Shown in pieces: positions 52,324 through 62,188 of a DNA stretch of 64,000 bases. A program made the position numbers and the translations under genes. Source of the DNA: JACZYA01 sp965247455 (GTDB lineage: Bacteria > Acidobacteriota > Terriglobia > Acidiferrales > 2-02-FULL-67-57); contig CBDFHE010000018.1 of NCBI GenBank assembly GCA_965247455.1, positions 558,001 through 622,000 of the forward strand. The letters are read 5' to 3'. How positions within the stretch are numbered: position 1 is the first letter of the stretch; every line of letters begins with the position of its first letter. The notes under the pieces were generated by a model. That model was not told where the DNA came from. It did not search any database and saw nothing but the letters and a program-made list of their open reading frames with translations.

Positions 52324-52920
52324 ATGGCATTATCCAAGAAAGCCGGGCTGGAGTCGTTGCGGCAACAGGTTGAAGAAAGCTGCGCGGTCAAACGCAGCCT
52401 TTCCGCAGAGTTCTTGGAAGGGGTGTGGACGCTGGCAGAGCGCACGGCGGCCGCCTATCAGCAAGGCAACAAAGTGCTGCTGATGGGAAATGGGGGCAGC
52501 GCCGCCGACGCCCAGCACGTTGCGGCTGAGCTGGTGGGCCGGTTTCGGCTCCAGCGCAAGGCGTTGCCGGCGATGGCTCTCACCACCAACAGTTCGATTC
52601 TTACCGCGGTGCCGAACGACACTGGTTTTGAGGAAAGTTTTGTTCGTCAGGTGGAGGCTTTTGCTCAGGCGAACGATGTGGTGATTGCCATCAGCACCAG
52701 TGGCCGCTCGTCCAACGTCATCCGTGCGGTGGATGTGGCCCGGGCCCGGCGGTGCTACACGGTGGCGTGGACAGGGAAAGGCGGGGGCGAATTGGCCGAC
52801 CGGGTGGACTTGTTGCTGGCGGTGCCGTCGGACGATACGCAGCGGATCCAGGAAACGCACAGCCTGATGGGACACATGTATTGCGAGCTAGTGGAGCGCA
52901 TCCTGTTCGGAACCGAGTAG
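52324..52920 (+). CDS. gmhA: Sedoheptulose 7-phosphate isomerase (phosphoheptose isomerase) GmhA
   Basis: A 198-residue SIS-domain isomerase starting the ADP-heptose pathway for lipopolysaccharide core. VLLMGNGGSAADAQHVAAELVGRF near residue 45 is the GmhA signature. VIAISTSGRSSNVIRAVDVAR is the SIS phosphate loop, and QETHSLMGHMYCELVE holds the catalytic Glu/His region. ATG 52324 gives the normal length. Confidence 0.92.
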   Translation: MALSKKAGLESLRQQVEESCAVKRSLSAEFLEGVWTLAERTAAAYQQGNKVLLMGNGGSAADAQHVAAELVGRFRLQRKALPAMALTTNSSILTAVPNDTGFEESFVRQVEAFAQANDVVIAISTSGRSSNVIRAVDVARARRCYTVAWTGKGGGELADRVDLLLAVPSDDTQRIQETHSLMGHMYCELVERILFGTE

Positions 52921-52999
52921 GCAGCTATGGGAATAGTCTTGGGAGCGTGCCCAAACGCTGCGCTCCAGTTTCTCAATTTTCTCAGGCGGGGGAGGTTGC

Positions 53000-53278
53000 A
53001 TGGAAGTTGTCCTGTACACGCGCGCCGGCTGCCACCTGTGCGACGAGGCCAAGAAGGAGTTGATGCCGCTGCGGGATGAATTCCACTTTACTCTTCGGGA
53101 AGTGGATATCGATTCTGACGAGGCTTTGCGGGCGCGGTACGGCCAGGACATCCCCGTCGTCTTCCTCGACGGCCGCAAGGTGGCCAAGCACCGTCTGGAC
53201 AGGGAACAATTCCGCCGCCGGCTAGAGCAGGCCCCGCCGCCGACGAGGCAGGGGATGAACCAGCGCTCGCACGGTTGA
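53000..53278 (+). CDS. Glutaredoxin-like protein
   Basis: A 92-residue thioredoxin-fold protein of the DUF836/NrdH-like type. LYTRAGCHLCDEAKKEL holds a C-x-x-C active site near residue 12, and DIPVVFLDGRKVAKHRL provides the cis-proline and a basic end. Function is probably redox relay; the partner is unknown. Confidence 0.82.
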   Translation: MEVVLYTRAGCHLCDEAKKELMPLRDEFHFTLREVDIDSDEALRARYGQDIPVVFLDGRKVAKHRLDREQFRRRLEQAPPPTRQGMNQRSHG

Positions 53279-53313
53279 AGAACCGGGGGGGGGTGGTGTG
53301 ATCCACTTTTGAC

Positions 53314-53341
53314 TTGCCAGTGGCGGGCAGGTTGGTATACA
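53314..53341 (+). promoter_or_regulatory. Possible promoter of the second TonB receptor gene
   Basis: TTGCCA at 53314-53319 and TATACA at 53336-53341 are separated by 16 nt, about 100 nt before the receptor ATG. Moderate support only. Confidence 0.4.
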
Positions 53342-53443
53342 AGCGACCTGTCTTTGCTGTGTACCCGAAACGCTCCGAAAACACAGAGAGAACCCGCGGG
53401 GGCAAGCCGTTTCTGTGCCCAGCACCGAAGGGGGGAGACTGTC

Positions 53444-56400
53444 ATGACGCAACCAAGGAAGCAGGTTCTAGTTTTCTTGCTTGGACTTGCTGGCGCGTGC
53501 CTGTTGCTGGCGACGCCCGCTGCCGCCCAGATGCAGAGCAACGCAGCCGACCTGCAGGGGGAAGTGACTGACCCCACCGGGGCGCGCGTGCCGGGCGCAA
53601 CCATCACGGTGCGCAACCTGGCCACTAATCTGGAGCGCAGTGCCACCAGCGATGCGGCCGGGGTGTATCGCCTGCTGGCGCTCCCGCCGGGCCGCTACGA
53701 GGTGGTGGTGGACGCCCCCGGCTTTACCACCGTGCGCAACCCCGGGCTGCAACTGCTGATCGGCAGCGTAGCTTACTACAGGGTGCAACTCGAAGTGCGC
53801 GCCGGGCAGGAAACGGTGATTGTGACCACCGAGGCGGCTTTGATTGAAACCCAGCGCACCGCCGTGGCCGAGACCATTACCTCCCGCGCTATCCAGAACC
53901 TCCCCATCAACCAGCGCGATTACCTGAACTTTACCCTGCTGACCTCGAACGCCGCCCCCGACAACGCCCCCAGCATCGGAGCTGCGCCCACCAGCGGGTT
54001 GAACTTCGGCGGCCAGCGGGCGCGCTCCAACCAGGTGTCGGTGGACGGCGCCGACGCCACCGACAACTCCACCAACGGCGTGCGCGCGACGGTGTCGCAG
54101 GAAGCGGTGCAGGAGTTCCAAATCATCACCAACAGCTACATGGCCGAGTTCGGCCGGGCCAGCGGCGCCATTGTGAACATCGTCACCAAAGGCGGCGGCA
54201 ACGACGTCCACGGCAATGTCTTCGATTTCATTCGCAACAAGCGCTTCCAGGCCCGCAATCCCTTCTCCACCGTGGACGATCCCGCTTTCACTCGCGTGCA
54301 GGCGGGCTTCACCATCGGTGGGCCGCTCAAGCAGGATCGCAGCTTCTATTTCTTTTCTTTTGAGACCCGCCAGCGGCAGGAGGAAGGCTTTTCCAGCATC
54401 GGCGCGGACAACTTCGGGCTGGTACCGTTTGCGACGCCCCTTGGTTCATTATTGGTGACGCCAGCGCAACTCTCTTTCTTCAACAACCCTCTGGCCAGTG
54501 CTTTTCTCGGACCGATTGATTTCCTGGATGGTTTTCCCAATACCAACTTGGAGAACTATCTTTTCCTGGCTGCGGGGGGTTCTGGGGTGGCCTTGACCGG
54601 AATCAATCCTTTTCTGGGTGGTCCCTTTTTCCCACCCCTTTCAACCGCGGGAGTTGTTCCCTTGCCCTCGTCCTTTGTCCGGTTGAGCGCGCTGCGGGGC
54701 AACTATCCGGTGGAGGAGGACACCAACTTCATCTCGGCGCGCATTGACCATCGCTGGAACAACAACAACAGCTTCTTCGTCCGCGGCAGCGTTACGCCCA
54801 GCGACGTGAGCGGCATTCAGGTGAACGCTCAGAACCAGAGTTTCGGCCAGAACGCCTTTTCGCGCAGTTCAGAGCAGTCCGTCCGTGATTGGGCGGTGGT
54901 TGCGCAGAACGTTACCACCATCGGCAACAGTTGGGTCAACGAAGCCCGGTTTCAGATTGCCCGGCGCGGCCTGAGCTACACGCCGTCGAATTTCGCCGGG
55001 GGGCCGGGCGAGCCCCTAGGAAGCAGTGGTCTGGGTGTGGATATCGGCGGGTTTGCTCACTTCGGACGAGAGCCGTTTTCGCGGGTGGACCGGGTGGAGC
55101 GGCGCTACCAGTGGACAGATAACATCTCCTACCTGCGCGGCAACCATACCTTCAAGTTCGGTGCCGACATCAACTTCATCGAGATCGCTGCCCGCTTTGA
55201 CAACAACCAGTTGTTCGAGTTGAACTTCGGCGGAACCATGCGGTTCGGCGCGCTCTCAGAAACCTCGCTCCAGTTTCCTGATGTGATTACGGTCCCAGGC
55301 GTGGGCACCCTGGACATTCCCGGCTTCAGCAGTGTGCAGGCCTACGGCATTGGGCTTCCGTCGAGCCTCGTCCAGGGGATCGGCGATTCATTCAGTTCTT
55401 TTGACAATACCGCCATCGCTTTCTATGCCCAGGACAGTTGGCGTGTGCGTCCCAACTTCACTCTTAACTATGGAGTGCGGTGGGAGGGCGAGGCCACACC
55501 GCAGTTGCCGGCTTTTAACAGCTTCACCGCTCAGGCCGAGGCAGCGGTTGGCGTGACCGAAGGCATCCCCCGCGACTGGAACAACGTCCAGCCCCGCGTC
55601 GGCTTTGCCTGGGACCCGTGGAGCGATGGCAAGACGGTCATCCGCGCAGCCTACGGACTGTTCTACGATCACCCTCTGCTGGCGATTGCCTTCAACGCTG
55701 ACACTGCCGACGGGGCGCAGTCCGCCCAGCAGATTCTCGGCGCGGGTGCGCCTTGCGTCCCTGCCACCAGCATCCTGGTCAACCCCGGCTGCCTGAACGC
55801 GACCAATGTTTTCCAGGGCATCCTCGACACGAGCCTCCTGGACCCGAGCCTCGGGCTGCTGCCAGACCCGTTCAATTTCGGTTTCCAGTCCAACCAGCAG
55901 CGCTTCGATCCCTTTACCCCCAACTCAGTCTTTGTGAATCAGAACTTCTGCCCGCAGCCTTCTCCTGACCCGACTCGGGCGTGCGTGGGTTTCCCGTTGG
56001 CTATCCTGCCGTTTACTTTTCCGGTGGCCGAGGACTTCGAGTTTGGCTATGCCCAGCAGTGGAACCTGACCGTCGAGCGGGAGCTGGTGCACAACCTCTC
56101 GCTCAGTGTCGGCTATCAGGGAGTGAAGGGTGCCCACCTCAATCGGCCCCGCAACATCAACACGGCGAACGGCGCTCTGCTGGTAGCCAATGCCAATGCC
56201 GCCTTTCTGGCGGGACTGTTTCCTCCCGGCTTTACGCCGCTGGGGATTCAAGTGCCCGCCATTGATCCGTCCACGGGACTGCCGTTTTCTCCCGGAGCGT
56301 GCGTCGATACGTCCCTGGGTGGGAGCATCCTGCTTTCAATCCCGGGAATATTCGGCACTGGGTTCGGCGCACCGGGTTGTGCCGGGGCGCCCGTGGGCGC

Positions 56401-57319
56401 CATCGGCACCGCGGCGGCCTTTAACTTCTTCCGGGCGACCGGTCCGAACTTCGCCTTGACTGGTGGACTGGGCATTCCCGACGCGGCCATCCTGGCGGTG
56501 GCCGCAGCAGCCGGGTATTCGACCGGGCCCGGTTTTTTTGTGCCCTTCAGCGACGTCATCCAGCAAGAGTCCTCGGGCGCCTCCATTTACCACGGGCTGA
56601 CGGTGAACCTGCGCAAGCGCTACGGCAACCACTACCAGTTTCTGGCCAGCTACACCTGGGCGCACGCGATTGACGACTCGACCGACTTGCAGTCGCTGCT
56701 GAACCCGCAGGACAACAGCCGGCCGGACCTGGAGCGGGGCAACTCCACTTTCGACTTGCGCCACCGCTTCATTTTCAACGCCGTGTTCGAAAGCCCCTTC
56801 AGCCGCAGCGACCCCAGCGCGTGGAGGAAAATCTTCGCCGATTTCGTCGTCGCTCCCATTTTTGAGGCTAGTTCCGGGCGGCCCTTCAGCGTGCTGACGG
56901 GCGCAGACGTGAACTTGGACTTCGGCCCCTTCACCGACCGGCCGTCGGTGGTGCCGGCGGGCACGGCCGGGGCGGTCAGTTCGCCGGACTTGCCGGGTGT
57001 CGCTTTTCTGCCTCCAACCGTGTGCCCGTCCACCTCAACCGCATTGACGGGCTCCGACGGTTGCACGGGTACCCTGGGACGGAACACCTTCCGGCGTCCG
57101 ATGACCTGGAACCTGGACTTGCGGGTTTCCCGCAAAATCCATTTTGACGAGCGCTGGAACCTGGAGTTGATCGCCGATATGTTCAACCTCTTCAACCGCT
57201 TCAACGTCGGCGACGTAAACCAACTCTGCGACCCCATCGGCGGCCGCTGCATCGCCGGCCAGCCCACGGCGGCGATGGACGCACGCCAGTTCCAGTTCGG
57301 CGTGAAGCTCAACTGGTAA
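53444..57319 (+). CDS. Oar-type TonB-dependent outer-membrane receptor
   Basis: A 1291-residue exported receptor with a signal peptide (QVLVFLLGLAGACLLLATPAAAQ), a carboxypeptidase-regulatory-like domain (LQGEVTDPTGARVPGATITVRNL), a plug with SNQVSVDGADATDNSTNGVRATVSQEAV, and a large barrel ending in FGVKLNW with a terminal aromatic residue. ATG 53444 has GGGGGAG upstream; an open frame from 53309 is not protein-like. It is longer than the receptor at 22938 and only distantly similar, so it probably has a different ligand. Its 3' end overlaps the convergent rmuC gene by 11 nt. Confidence 0.88.
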   Translation: MTQPRKQVLVFLLGLAGACLLLATPAAAQMQSNAADLQGEVTDPTGARVPGATITVRNLATNLERSATSDAAGVYRLLALPPGRYEVVVDAPGFTTVRNPGLQLLIGSVAYYRVQLEVRAGQETVIVTTEAALIETQRTAVAETITSRAIQNLPINQRDYLNFTLLTSNAAPDNAPSIGAAPTSGLNFGGQRARSNQVSVDGADATDNSTNGVRATVSQEAVQEFQIITNSYMAEFGRASGAIVNIVTKGGGNDVHGNVFDFIRNKRFQARNPFSTVDDPAFTRVQAGFTIGGPLKQDRSFYFFSFETRQRQEEGFSSIGADNFGLVPFATPLGSLLVTPAQLSFFNNPLASAFLGPIDFLDGFPNTNLENYLFLAAGGSGVALTGINPFLGGPFFPPLSTAGVVPLPSSFVRLSALRGNYPVEEDTNFISARIDHRWNNNNSFFVRGSVTPSDVSGIQVNAQNQSFGQNAFSRSSEQSVRDWAVVAQNVTTIGNSWVNEARFQIARRGLSYTPSNFAGGPGEPLGSSGLGVDIGGFAHFGREPFSRVDRVERRYQWTDNISYLRGNHTFKFGADINFIEIAARFDNNQLFELNFGGTMRFGALSETSLQFPDVITVPGVGTLDIPGFSSVQAYGIGLPSSLVQGIGDSFSSFDNTAIAFYAQDSWRVRPNFTLNYGVRWEGEATPQLPAFNSFTAQAEAAVGVTEGIPRDWNNVQPRVGFAWDPWSDGKTVIRAAYGLFYDHPLLAIAFNADTADGAQSAQQILGAGAPCVPATSILVNPGCLNATNVFQGILDTSLLDPSLGLLPDPFNFGFQSNQQRFDPFTPNSVFVNQNFCPQPSPDPTRACVGFPLAILPFTFPVAEDFEFGYAQQWNLTVERELVHNLSLSVGYQGVKGAHLNRPRNINTANGALLVANANAAFLAGLFPPGFTPLGIQVPAIDPSTGLPFSPGACVDTSLGGSILLSIPGIFGTGFGAPGCAGAPVGAIGTAAAFNFFRATGPNFALTGGLGIPDAAILAVAAAAGYSTGPGFFVPFSDVIQQESSGASIYHGLTVNLRKRYGNHYQFLASYTWAHAIDDSTDLQSLLNPQDNSRPDLERGNSTFDLRHRFIFNAVFESPFSRSDPSAWRKIFADFVVAPIFEASSGRPFSVLTGADVNLDFGPFTDRPSVVPAGTAGAVSSPDLPGVAFLPPTVCPSTSTALTGSDGCTGTLGRNTFRRPMTWNLDLRVSRKIHFDERWNLELIADMFNLFNRFNVGDVNQLCDPIGGRCIAGQPTAAMDARQFQFGVKLNW

Positions 57320-58418
57320 TTTTTTCGCTGGCCTTACCGGGTTTTTGATTCTTCCGGTAGGCTGCGGGGGTTTGATCTACTGGTTCCAAGGTGGCGATGT
57401 CTTCTGCCGCCGTCGCACCTAGTTCCTTAAACTTCCGCACGGATGGTAATAAACGACTTTCCATCGAACCCACGGCCCGGTTGTAGGTTTCAACCGCTTT
57501 GGTCAAAGCCGAGCCGAGGTCGGAAAGATGATTCGTGAGCACGTTCATGCGGTCGTACACCTGCGCACCGAGTTGGCTGATTACTTCGGTATTCTTGGCA
57601 ATCGCTTCCCAGCGCCAGCCGTTTGCGACGGCCCACAGAAGGGCGATCAGCGTGGTAGGGGTGGCTAGGATTACACGTTGAGAGATCCCGTCTTCAATCA
57701 GCGTCCGATCGCACTCCAGAGCTCCGCTAAAAAACGACTCTCCTGGCAGGAAGAGAACAACGAAGTCCGGCACCTGAGAAAACTGGTTCCAATAGGTCTT
57801 TGAGCTGAGTGCGTTCATATGAGATCGAACCAATTGCGCATGACGACTCATCGCCGCCTTGCGGTTTTCCTCCGAAGTTGCCCGCATCGCATCTTGGAAT
57901 GCGTCCAACGGGGCCTTGGCATCGATGATTACCTGACGTCCAGCCGGCAGGCGCACAATCATATCCGGCCTGGCCCGACTTTCGTTTGAGTCGGTTGTTA
58001 CTTGCTCTTCGAAGTCGCACTGCTCCGACATTCCAGCCAGCTCGACAACCCGGCGGAGTGTCAACTCTCCCCAGCGACCTTTGACGCTGGGCGTGCGGAG
58101 GTTGGCAAAGATGTCTTTCGCCTGCTCAAGGAGTTTTTCTTGTTGCTGAAGTGCTGTCTGTGATTCCTGGAGTCTTGCCTCAGCGGCCGTTTTGACTTCT
58201 CGGGCTTGTTGGAGTTCGGCTCGTATTGATTCTACGTGTTTCTCCTTTTCTGTGAGCCGACTGCGCAGTTCCTCTGCCGAGCTCTCAAACGATTTGCACC
58301 GTGCTCCTAAGTCGAGCAGTCGAGCCGACTGTTTGTTCCGCTCTGTGGTTGTGGCCCACAGCCAAGCCACAAGGCTGGCCAGCACGGCAATGATCAGCAG
58401 ACTCCACCACGGAAGCAT
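57309..58418 (-). CDS. rmuC: DNA recombination protein RmuC
   Basis: A 369-residue RmuC family protein: an N-terminal membrane anchor (WWSLLIIAVLASLVAWLWA), a coiled coil (residues 40-115) and a PD-(D/E)XK-like nuclease domain containing SVKGRWGELTLRRVVELAGM, RPDMIVRLPAGRQVIIDAKAPLDAF and VPDFVVLFLPGESFF. In E. coli RmuC limits inversions at short inverted repeats, which is notable given the inverted IS pair in this window, though no link is shown. Confidence 0.9.
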   Translation of the reverse strand: MLPWWSLLIIAVLASLVAWLWATTTERNKQSARLLDLGARCKSFESSAEELRSRLTEKEKHVESIRAELQQAREVKTAAEARLQESQTALQQQEKLLEQAKDIFANLRTPSVKGRWGELTLRRVVELAGMSEQCDFEEQVTTDSNESRARPDMIVRLPAGRQVIIDAKAPLDAFQDAMRATSEENRKAAMSRHAQLVRSHMNALSSKTYWNQFSQVPDFVVLFLPGESFFSGALECDRTLIEDGISQRVILATPTTLIALLWAVANGWRWEAIAKNTEVISQLGAQVYDRMNVLTNHLSDLGSALTKAVETYNRAVGSMESRLLPSVRKFKELGATAAEDIATLEPVDQTPAAYRKNQKPGKASEKITS

Positions 58419-58468
58419 GATTACCTTCCCGCTGTTGTTGACGGAATTCTAACACAGGCAGAACAGGA

Positions 58469-60379
58469 TTAGCGTTTGGCGGTGAGTTGGTAGATTTTGG
58501 CGTCCAAGAAGAGTTGGAAGAGGAGGGGGTCGAGCTGGCCTTGCTTGACGCTCTCGGCCAGGATTTCCAGCGCGCGCTCGGGCGGAACCGCTTTCTTGTA
58601 GGGGCGGTCGGCGGCGGAGAGGGCGTCGAAGATGTCGCAGATGGTCATTATCTTGGTTTGGGGCGGGATTTGCGGATCGCGCAGCTTGTAAGGGTAGCCG
58701 GAGCCGTCGAGCTTTTCGTGGTGCGCGCGCGCGATCAGGGGGATGGACTTGATTTCGCGCGTCCAGGGTATCTGGGCCAGAAAGTTGAAGGTGTGGATGA
58801 CGTGCGACTCGACTTGCAGGCGCTCCTCCGGGTCGAGGCTGCCCATGGGAATGGAGAGAAAGCGCACTTCTTCCGGGGTGACGTAGGGGCGTTCCACCCC
58901 GCGGCCGTCCACGTAGGTGCGCTGGGCGATGTGCAGCAGCTTGTCAAAGTTGCCGGCGGGGAGGACGGTGGGTTCGTTCGCCTGCAAGATGAATTGCAGA
59001 TAGTCTTCAAGTTCCGCCAAGCGGATCTGGTATTCCTCCTCCAGGTTGCGAAAGGCTTCCGGCGGTTGCTTGCGCTCCGTCGCCTCCAGCTTGCGTTGCA
59101 GGTGGTTTGCTTCGAGCGTCTTGCGGACGTAGTCAAAGCGGTGCCGAACGAGATCGAGCTCGTGCGGGTAGAGTTTTTTCGCTTCGAGCAGGATTTCTTC
59201 GCGCACGCCGACCTTGCCGAAATCGTGCAGGAGCGCAGCGTAGCGAATCTCCCGCATCTGTTCGTGGTTGAAGTGCAGGTCGGCGTAGGGGCCGGTTTCG
59301 ACCTTGTCCACCGTTTCGGCCAAGCGGCAGGTCAGCCGGATGACGCGGAAGGAGTGGCCGGAGGTGGTGGGGCCGCGCTGTTCGATGGCGGTGACGGCGG
59401 CTTTGACGAAGCCCTCGAAGAGAGTTTGGATGTTCTCGTAGAGGATGTTGTTTTCGTAGGCGACCGCGGCTTGGGAGGCGAGGGAAGTGGCCAGCTCGAT
59501 TTGGCGCGGACCATAGGGAACCACCTCGCGCTCGATCTCCTCGGGGGAAGTGATGTGCTGGCGGAAGTCGCGCTTGCAGTTGATGAGCTGCAGCACGCCC
59601 AGGATCTCGCCTTGCTGGTTTTGCATCGGGATGGTGAGCATGGACTTGGTACGGTAGCCGGTTTCCTCGTCAAAGCGGCGGTTGAAATGGTAGGGAGCAT
59701 CGGGGGGAATCTCATAGGTGTCGGCGAGAGGGAGGACTTCGCCGGTGACGGCGACGTAGCCGGCAATGCTGCTCCGGTCCATGGGCACGGTGAACTCGGT
59801 GAAACCCACCGGCGCGCTGTCGTTTTGGGTGAGCTTGAAGCGCAGGCGTTTTTCTTTTTCCGATACGTCTTCCACCAGGTAGAGAGAGCCGGCGTCGGAG
59901 GAGGTGATCTCCCGGCTCGCTTGCAGGATCAAGTTGAGCAACCGTTGGGGGTCCCGTTCCGAGGAGAGGGCCACGCCGATGCGGTTGAGCTCGTTGATTT
60001 CGTGGGAGCTGCGCGCCAATTGTTCTTCGGCCCGGGCCGCCAGCTCCATGTTCTCAAAAGCGCTGGCGAGCGTTTGGTCCAAGAAGGCAGGCGAAGGTTG
60101 CGAGGGCAGGTAAGCAAAGGCGGCTCGATTGCCGGCGGGCGGGTTGGTGTCCGGCGGGAGAACATAAACCACCCGCGCCTGAGAATTGCGCTGCGCCCAG
60201 CCGTCCAGGTCTTCGGCATCGCGCTGGAGATCGGCCAGCCAGACCAACCGGGTTTGTTGCGGAGTGGAAAAAGGCCGGGTGCGGGAGACCGCTTTGGCGG
60301 TGTAGTCCGGGGGAAGGGAGCCGATCAGGGAAGCGGCCGGAGAGTCGCTAAAGTACCAAACTTGTTTGTCCATGCCCAC
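58469..60379 (-). CDS. GAF domain plus HD-GYP domain protein, probable cyclic-di-GMP phosphodiesterase
   Basis: A 636-residue cytoplasmic protein. Residues 1-110 are a variable N-terminal domain. Residues 130-320 form a GAF domain (IGVALSSERDPQRLLNLILQASREI, QNQQGEILGVLQLINCKRDF). Residues 330-630 form an HD-GYP domain: GHSFRVIRLTCRLAE, YAALLHDFGKVGV, then a charged insert of about 130 residues, and IARAHHEKLDGSGYPYKL. The HD, HH and GYP residues are present, so c-di-GMP hydrolysis is likely. The IS1380 copy 2 inserted about 50 bp upstream of its start. Confidence 0.87.
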   Translation of the reverse strand: MGMDKQVWYFSDSPAASLIGSLPPDYTAKAVSRTRPFSTPQQTRLVWLADLQRDAEDLDGWAQRNSQARVVYVLPPDTNPPAGNRAAFAYLPSQPSPAFLDQTLASAFENMELAARAEEQLARSSHEINELNRIGVALSSERDPQRLLNLILQASREITSSDAGSLYLVEDVSEKEKRLRFKLTQNDSAPVGFTEFTVPMDRSSIAGYVAVTGEVLPLADTYEIPPDAPYHFNRRFDEETGYRTKSMLTIPMQNQQGEILGVLQLINCKRDFRQHITSPEEIEREVVPYGPRQIELATSLASQAAVAYENNILYENIQTLFEGFVKAAVTAIEQRGPTTSGHSFRVIRLTCRLAETVDKVETGPYADLHFNHEQMREIRYAALLHDFGKVGVREEILLEAKKLYPHELDLVRHRFDYVRKTLEANHLQRKLEATERKQPPEAFRNLEEEYQIRLAELEDYLQFILQANEPTVLPAGNFDKLLHIAQRTYVDGRGVERPYVTPEEVRFLSIPMGSLDPEERLQVESHVIHTFNFLAQIPWTREIKSIPLIARAHHEKLDGSGYPYKLRDPQIPPQTKIMTICDIFDALSAADRPYKKAVPPERALEILAESVKQGQLDPLLFQLFLDAKIYQLTAKR

Positions 60380-60431
60380 TCGCTCGGGGTCCCCCCCGGC
60401 GACCTGAGCAGACTAACTATACTCCTTTTAG

Positions 60432-62101
60432 CCCGGATTTCCGATTTGGCTGTGGTACCGTATCGCCAGGACCAGTCGCTGCGCCTTGAGTTTTGGGGCT
60501 CCGACGTAAGGAACCACACTACGGAGGGTGACACCCGGTGGGTGAATTACAACACGAGCCATTCCAGTTCGCGTTCAACGGCTTCTTGAAAGTCGCGTTC
60601 CAGGGATCGCGCGTCACTTCTGACGCTGGCCTCATTCTGGTGCGCGAGTTGGATGAACGTCTGGGGCTGGAGACACTCATCGCCGAGCACCTGAGCGATT
60701 CCCGACAGGGGATGAACACCCAGTTCAGCGTGGTGGATCTCCTGCGGCAGTCGGTCTACAGTCGCCTCGCGGGCTACGAAGATCTCAACGACGCGGGGCG
60801 CGTGTCGGCAGACCCAACATTTCGTCTCATCGGGTCGCCAAAGCGCTGGGACCGGGGTGCGGCGCTGACATCGACGCTGCATTGGTTCGAGACAGAGCTG
60901 CTGACCCACGAGGAGAATCTCGTCGGGTTGAGGGCCGTGAACCGGGAGGTGCTTGCACAGGCCGAGATGGCGACGCGCGCCGACCGGATCGTGCTCGACA
61001 TGGATTCGAGCGAGAGCCCGGTGCATGGGGCGCAGGAAGGGAGCGCCTATAACGGGCACTTCGAGTCCGTCTGCTACCACCCGCTGTTTCTGTTCACCGA
61101 GCATGGGGACTGCCTCGCCGCCACGCTGCGGCCAGGCAACGTGCATAGCGCCGACGACTGGGACGACCTGCTCGTACCGGAGATTGACCGGCAGCAGGTG
61201 GAGGGCAAGCGCGTAGCGTTCCGCGCAGACGCCGCGTTCGCGAAGCCCGAGATCTACGACGCGCTCGAGCAGCGCGACGTGGACTATGCCATTCGCATGC
61301 CGGCGAACAAGAGCTTGGAGCTGGAAATCGAAGACATCCTCTTTCGTCCGCCGGGACGGCCGAGCTGCAAGCCCTTGGTGCGCTACCAGAGTTTCCGCTA
61401 TCAGGCCAAGAGCTGGACCACGCCCAGACGGATCGTCGCCAAGGTGGAGCACCACCAAGGTGAGCTGTTCCCTCGCGTCGGCTTCATCGTGACCAACATG
61501 GCCCTCCCGAGCCGCTCGGTCGTGCGGTTTTACAACAAGCGCGGTACGGCGGAGCAATGGATCAAGGAAGGCAAGCAGGCCACCCACTGGACGCGGCTGT
61601 CGTGCCATCGTTTCCGGGCGAACGAGGTGCGCCTGCAACTGAGCGTCCTGGCCTACAATCTGGGCAACTTGTGGCGCAGACTGGTCCTTCCGCTGCGGGT
61701 CAAGCGCTGGTCGCTCACGAGTCTCCAGCAGCGACTGGTGAAAACTGGGGGCCGGCTGGTGAAGCATGCGCGGTACTACTGGCTTCTGCTGGCGGAAGGG
61801 CATCTCACGCGGCGGCTGTTCGGCGACATGCTGCGGAGGATCTGGGCGCTACCCGTGCCGGCAGGCTGACGCGCGGCCTGAAGTGCAACGAAGCCCGCCC
61901 GGCGATGACACGGGGCACACGTGTGGAGCGGTGTCTGAGAAATGCCCGAAAAGCAGGGGTTCCAGTCGGTCGCACGTCGGCGCGGGCTCAGATGAAGGCC
62001 TTTGAAGCTGAGCGATTGTGCGACGATCGAAGTTTTTGTGCGATCGGCGGCGATCGGGTGTATAAACGTGCCATCAGGGGCAGGCAAAACGGAAATCCCG
62101 G
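60432..62101 (+). mobile_element. IS1380-family element, copy 2
   Basis: A 1670-bp element with the same ends as copy 1. A clean 5-bp target duplication TTTAG flanks it at 60427-60431 and 62102-62106, showing a direct and probably recent insertion between the HD-GYP and RND genes. Confidence 0.93.
60538..61869 (+). CDS. IS1380-family transposase (copy 2)
   Basis: Same 443-residue intact transposase as at 42760-44091, with the same GTG start and upstream region. No amino-acid differences were seen between the copies. Confidence 0.93.
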   Translation: MGELQHEPFQFAFNGFLKVAFQGSRVTSDAGLILVRELDERLGLETLIAEHLSDSRQGMNTQFSVVDLLRQSVYSRLAGYEDLNDAGRVSADPTFRLIGSPKRWDRGAALTSTLHWFETELLTHEENLVGLRAVNREVLAQAEMATRADRIVLDMDSSESPVHGAQEGSAYNGHFESVCYHPLFLFTEHGDCLAATLRPGNVHSADDWDDLLVPEIDRQQVEGKRVAFRADAAFAKPEIYDALEQRDVDYAIRMPANKSLELEIEDILFRPPGRPSCKPLVRYQSFRYQAKSWTTPRRIVAKVEHHQGELFPRVGFIVTNMALPSRSVVRFYNKRGTAEQWIKEGKQATHWTRLSCHRFRANEVRLQLSVLAYNLGNLWRRLVLPLRVKRWSLTSLQQRLVKTGGRLVKHARYYWLLLAEGHLTRRLFGDMLRRIWALPVPAG

Positions 62102-62188
62102 TTTAGCTGATGCCAGCGCAAAAAAAGTGGCTGCTCGTGAAAGCTCACGCTCTCGGGCGGGGCTGCTGAGGTCGCGTGCAGAGATCGG

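Noticed and set aside
58487..60589. 700-codon open frame on the plus strand opposite the HD-GYP gene
   Set aside because: It is the antisense shadow of a GC-rich gene with clear domains; the translation is repetitive, rich in Gly/Val/Glu, and shows no family motif.
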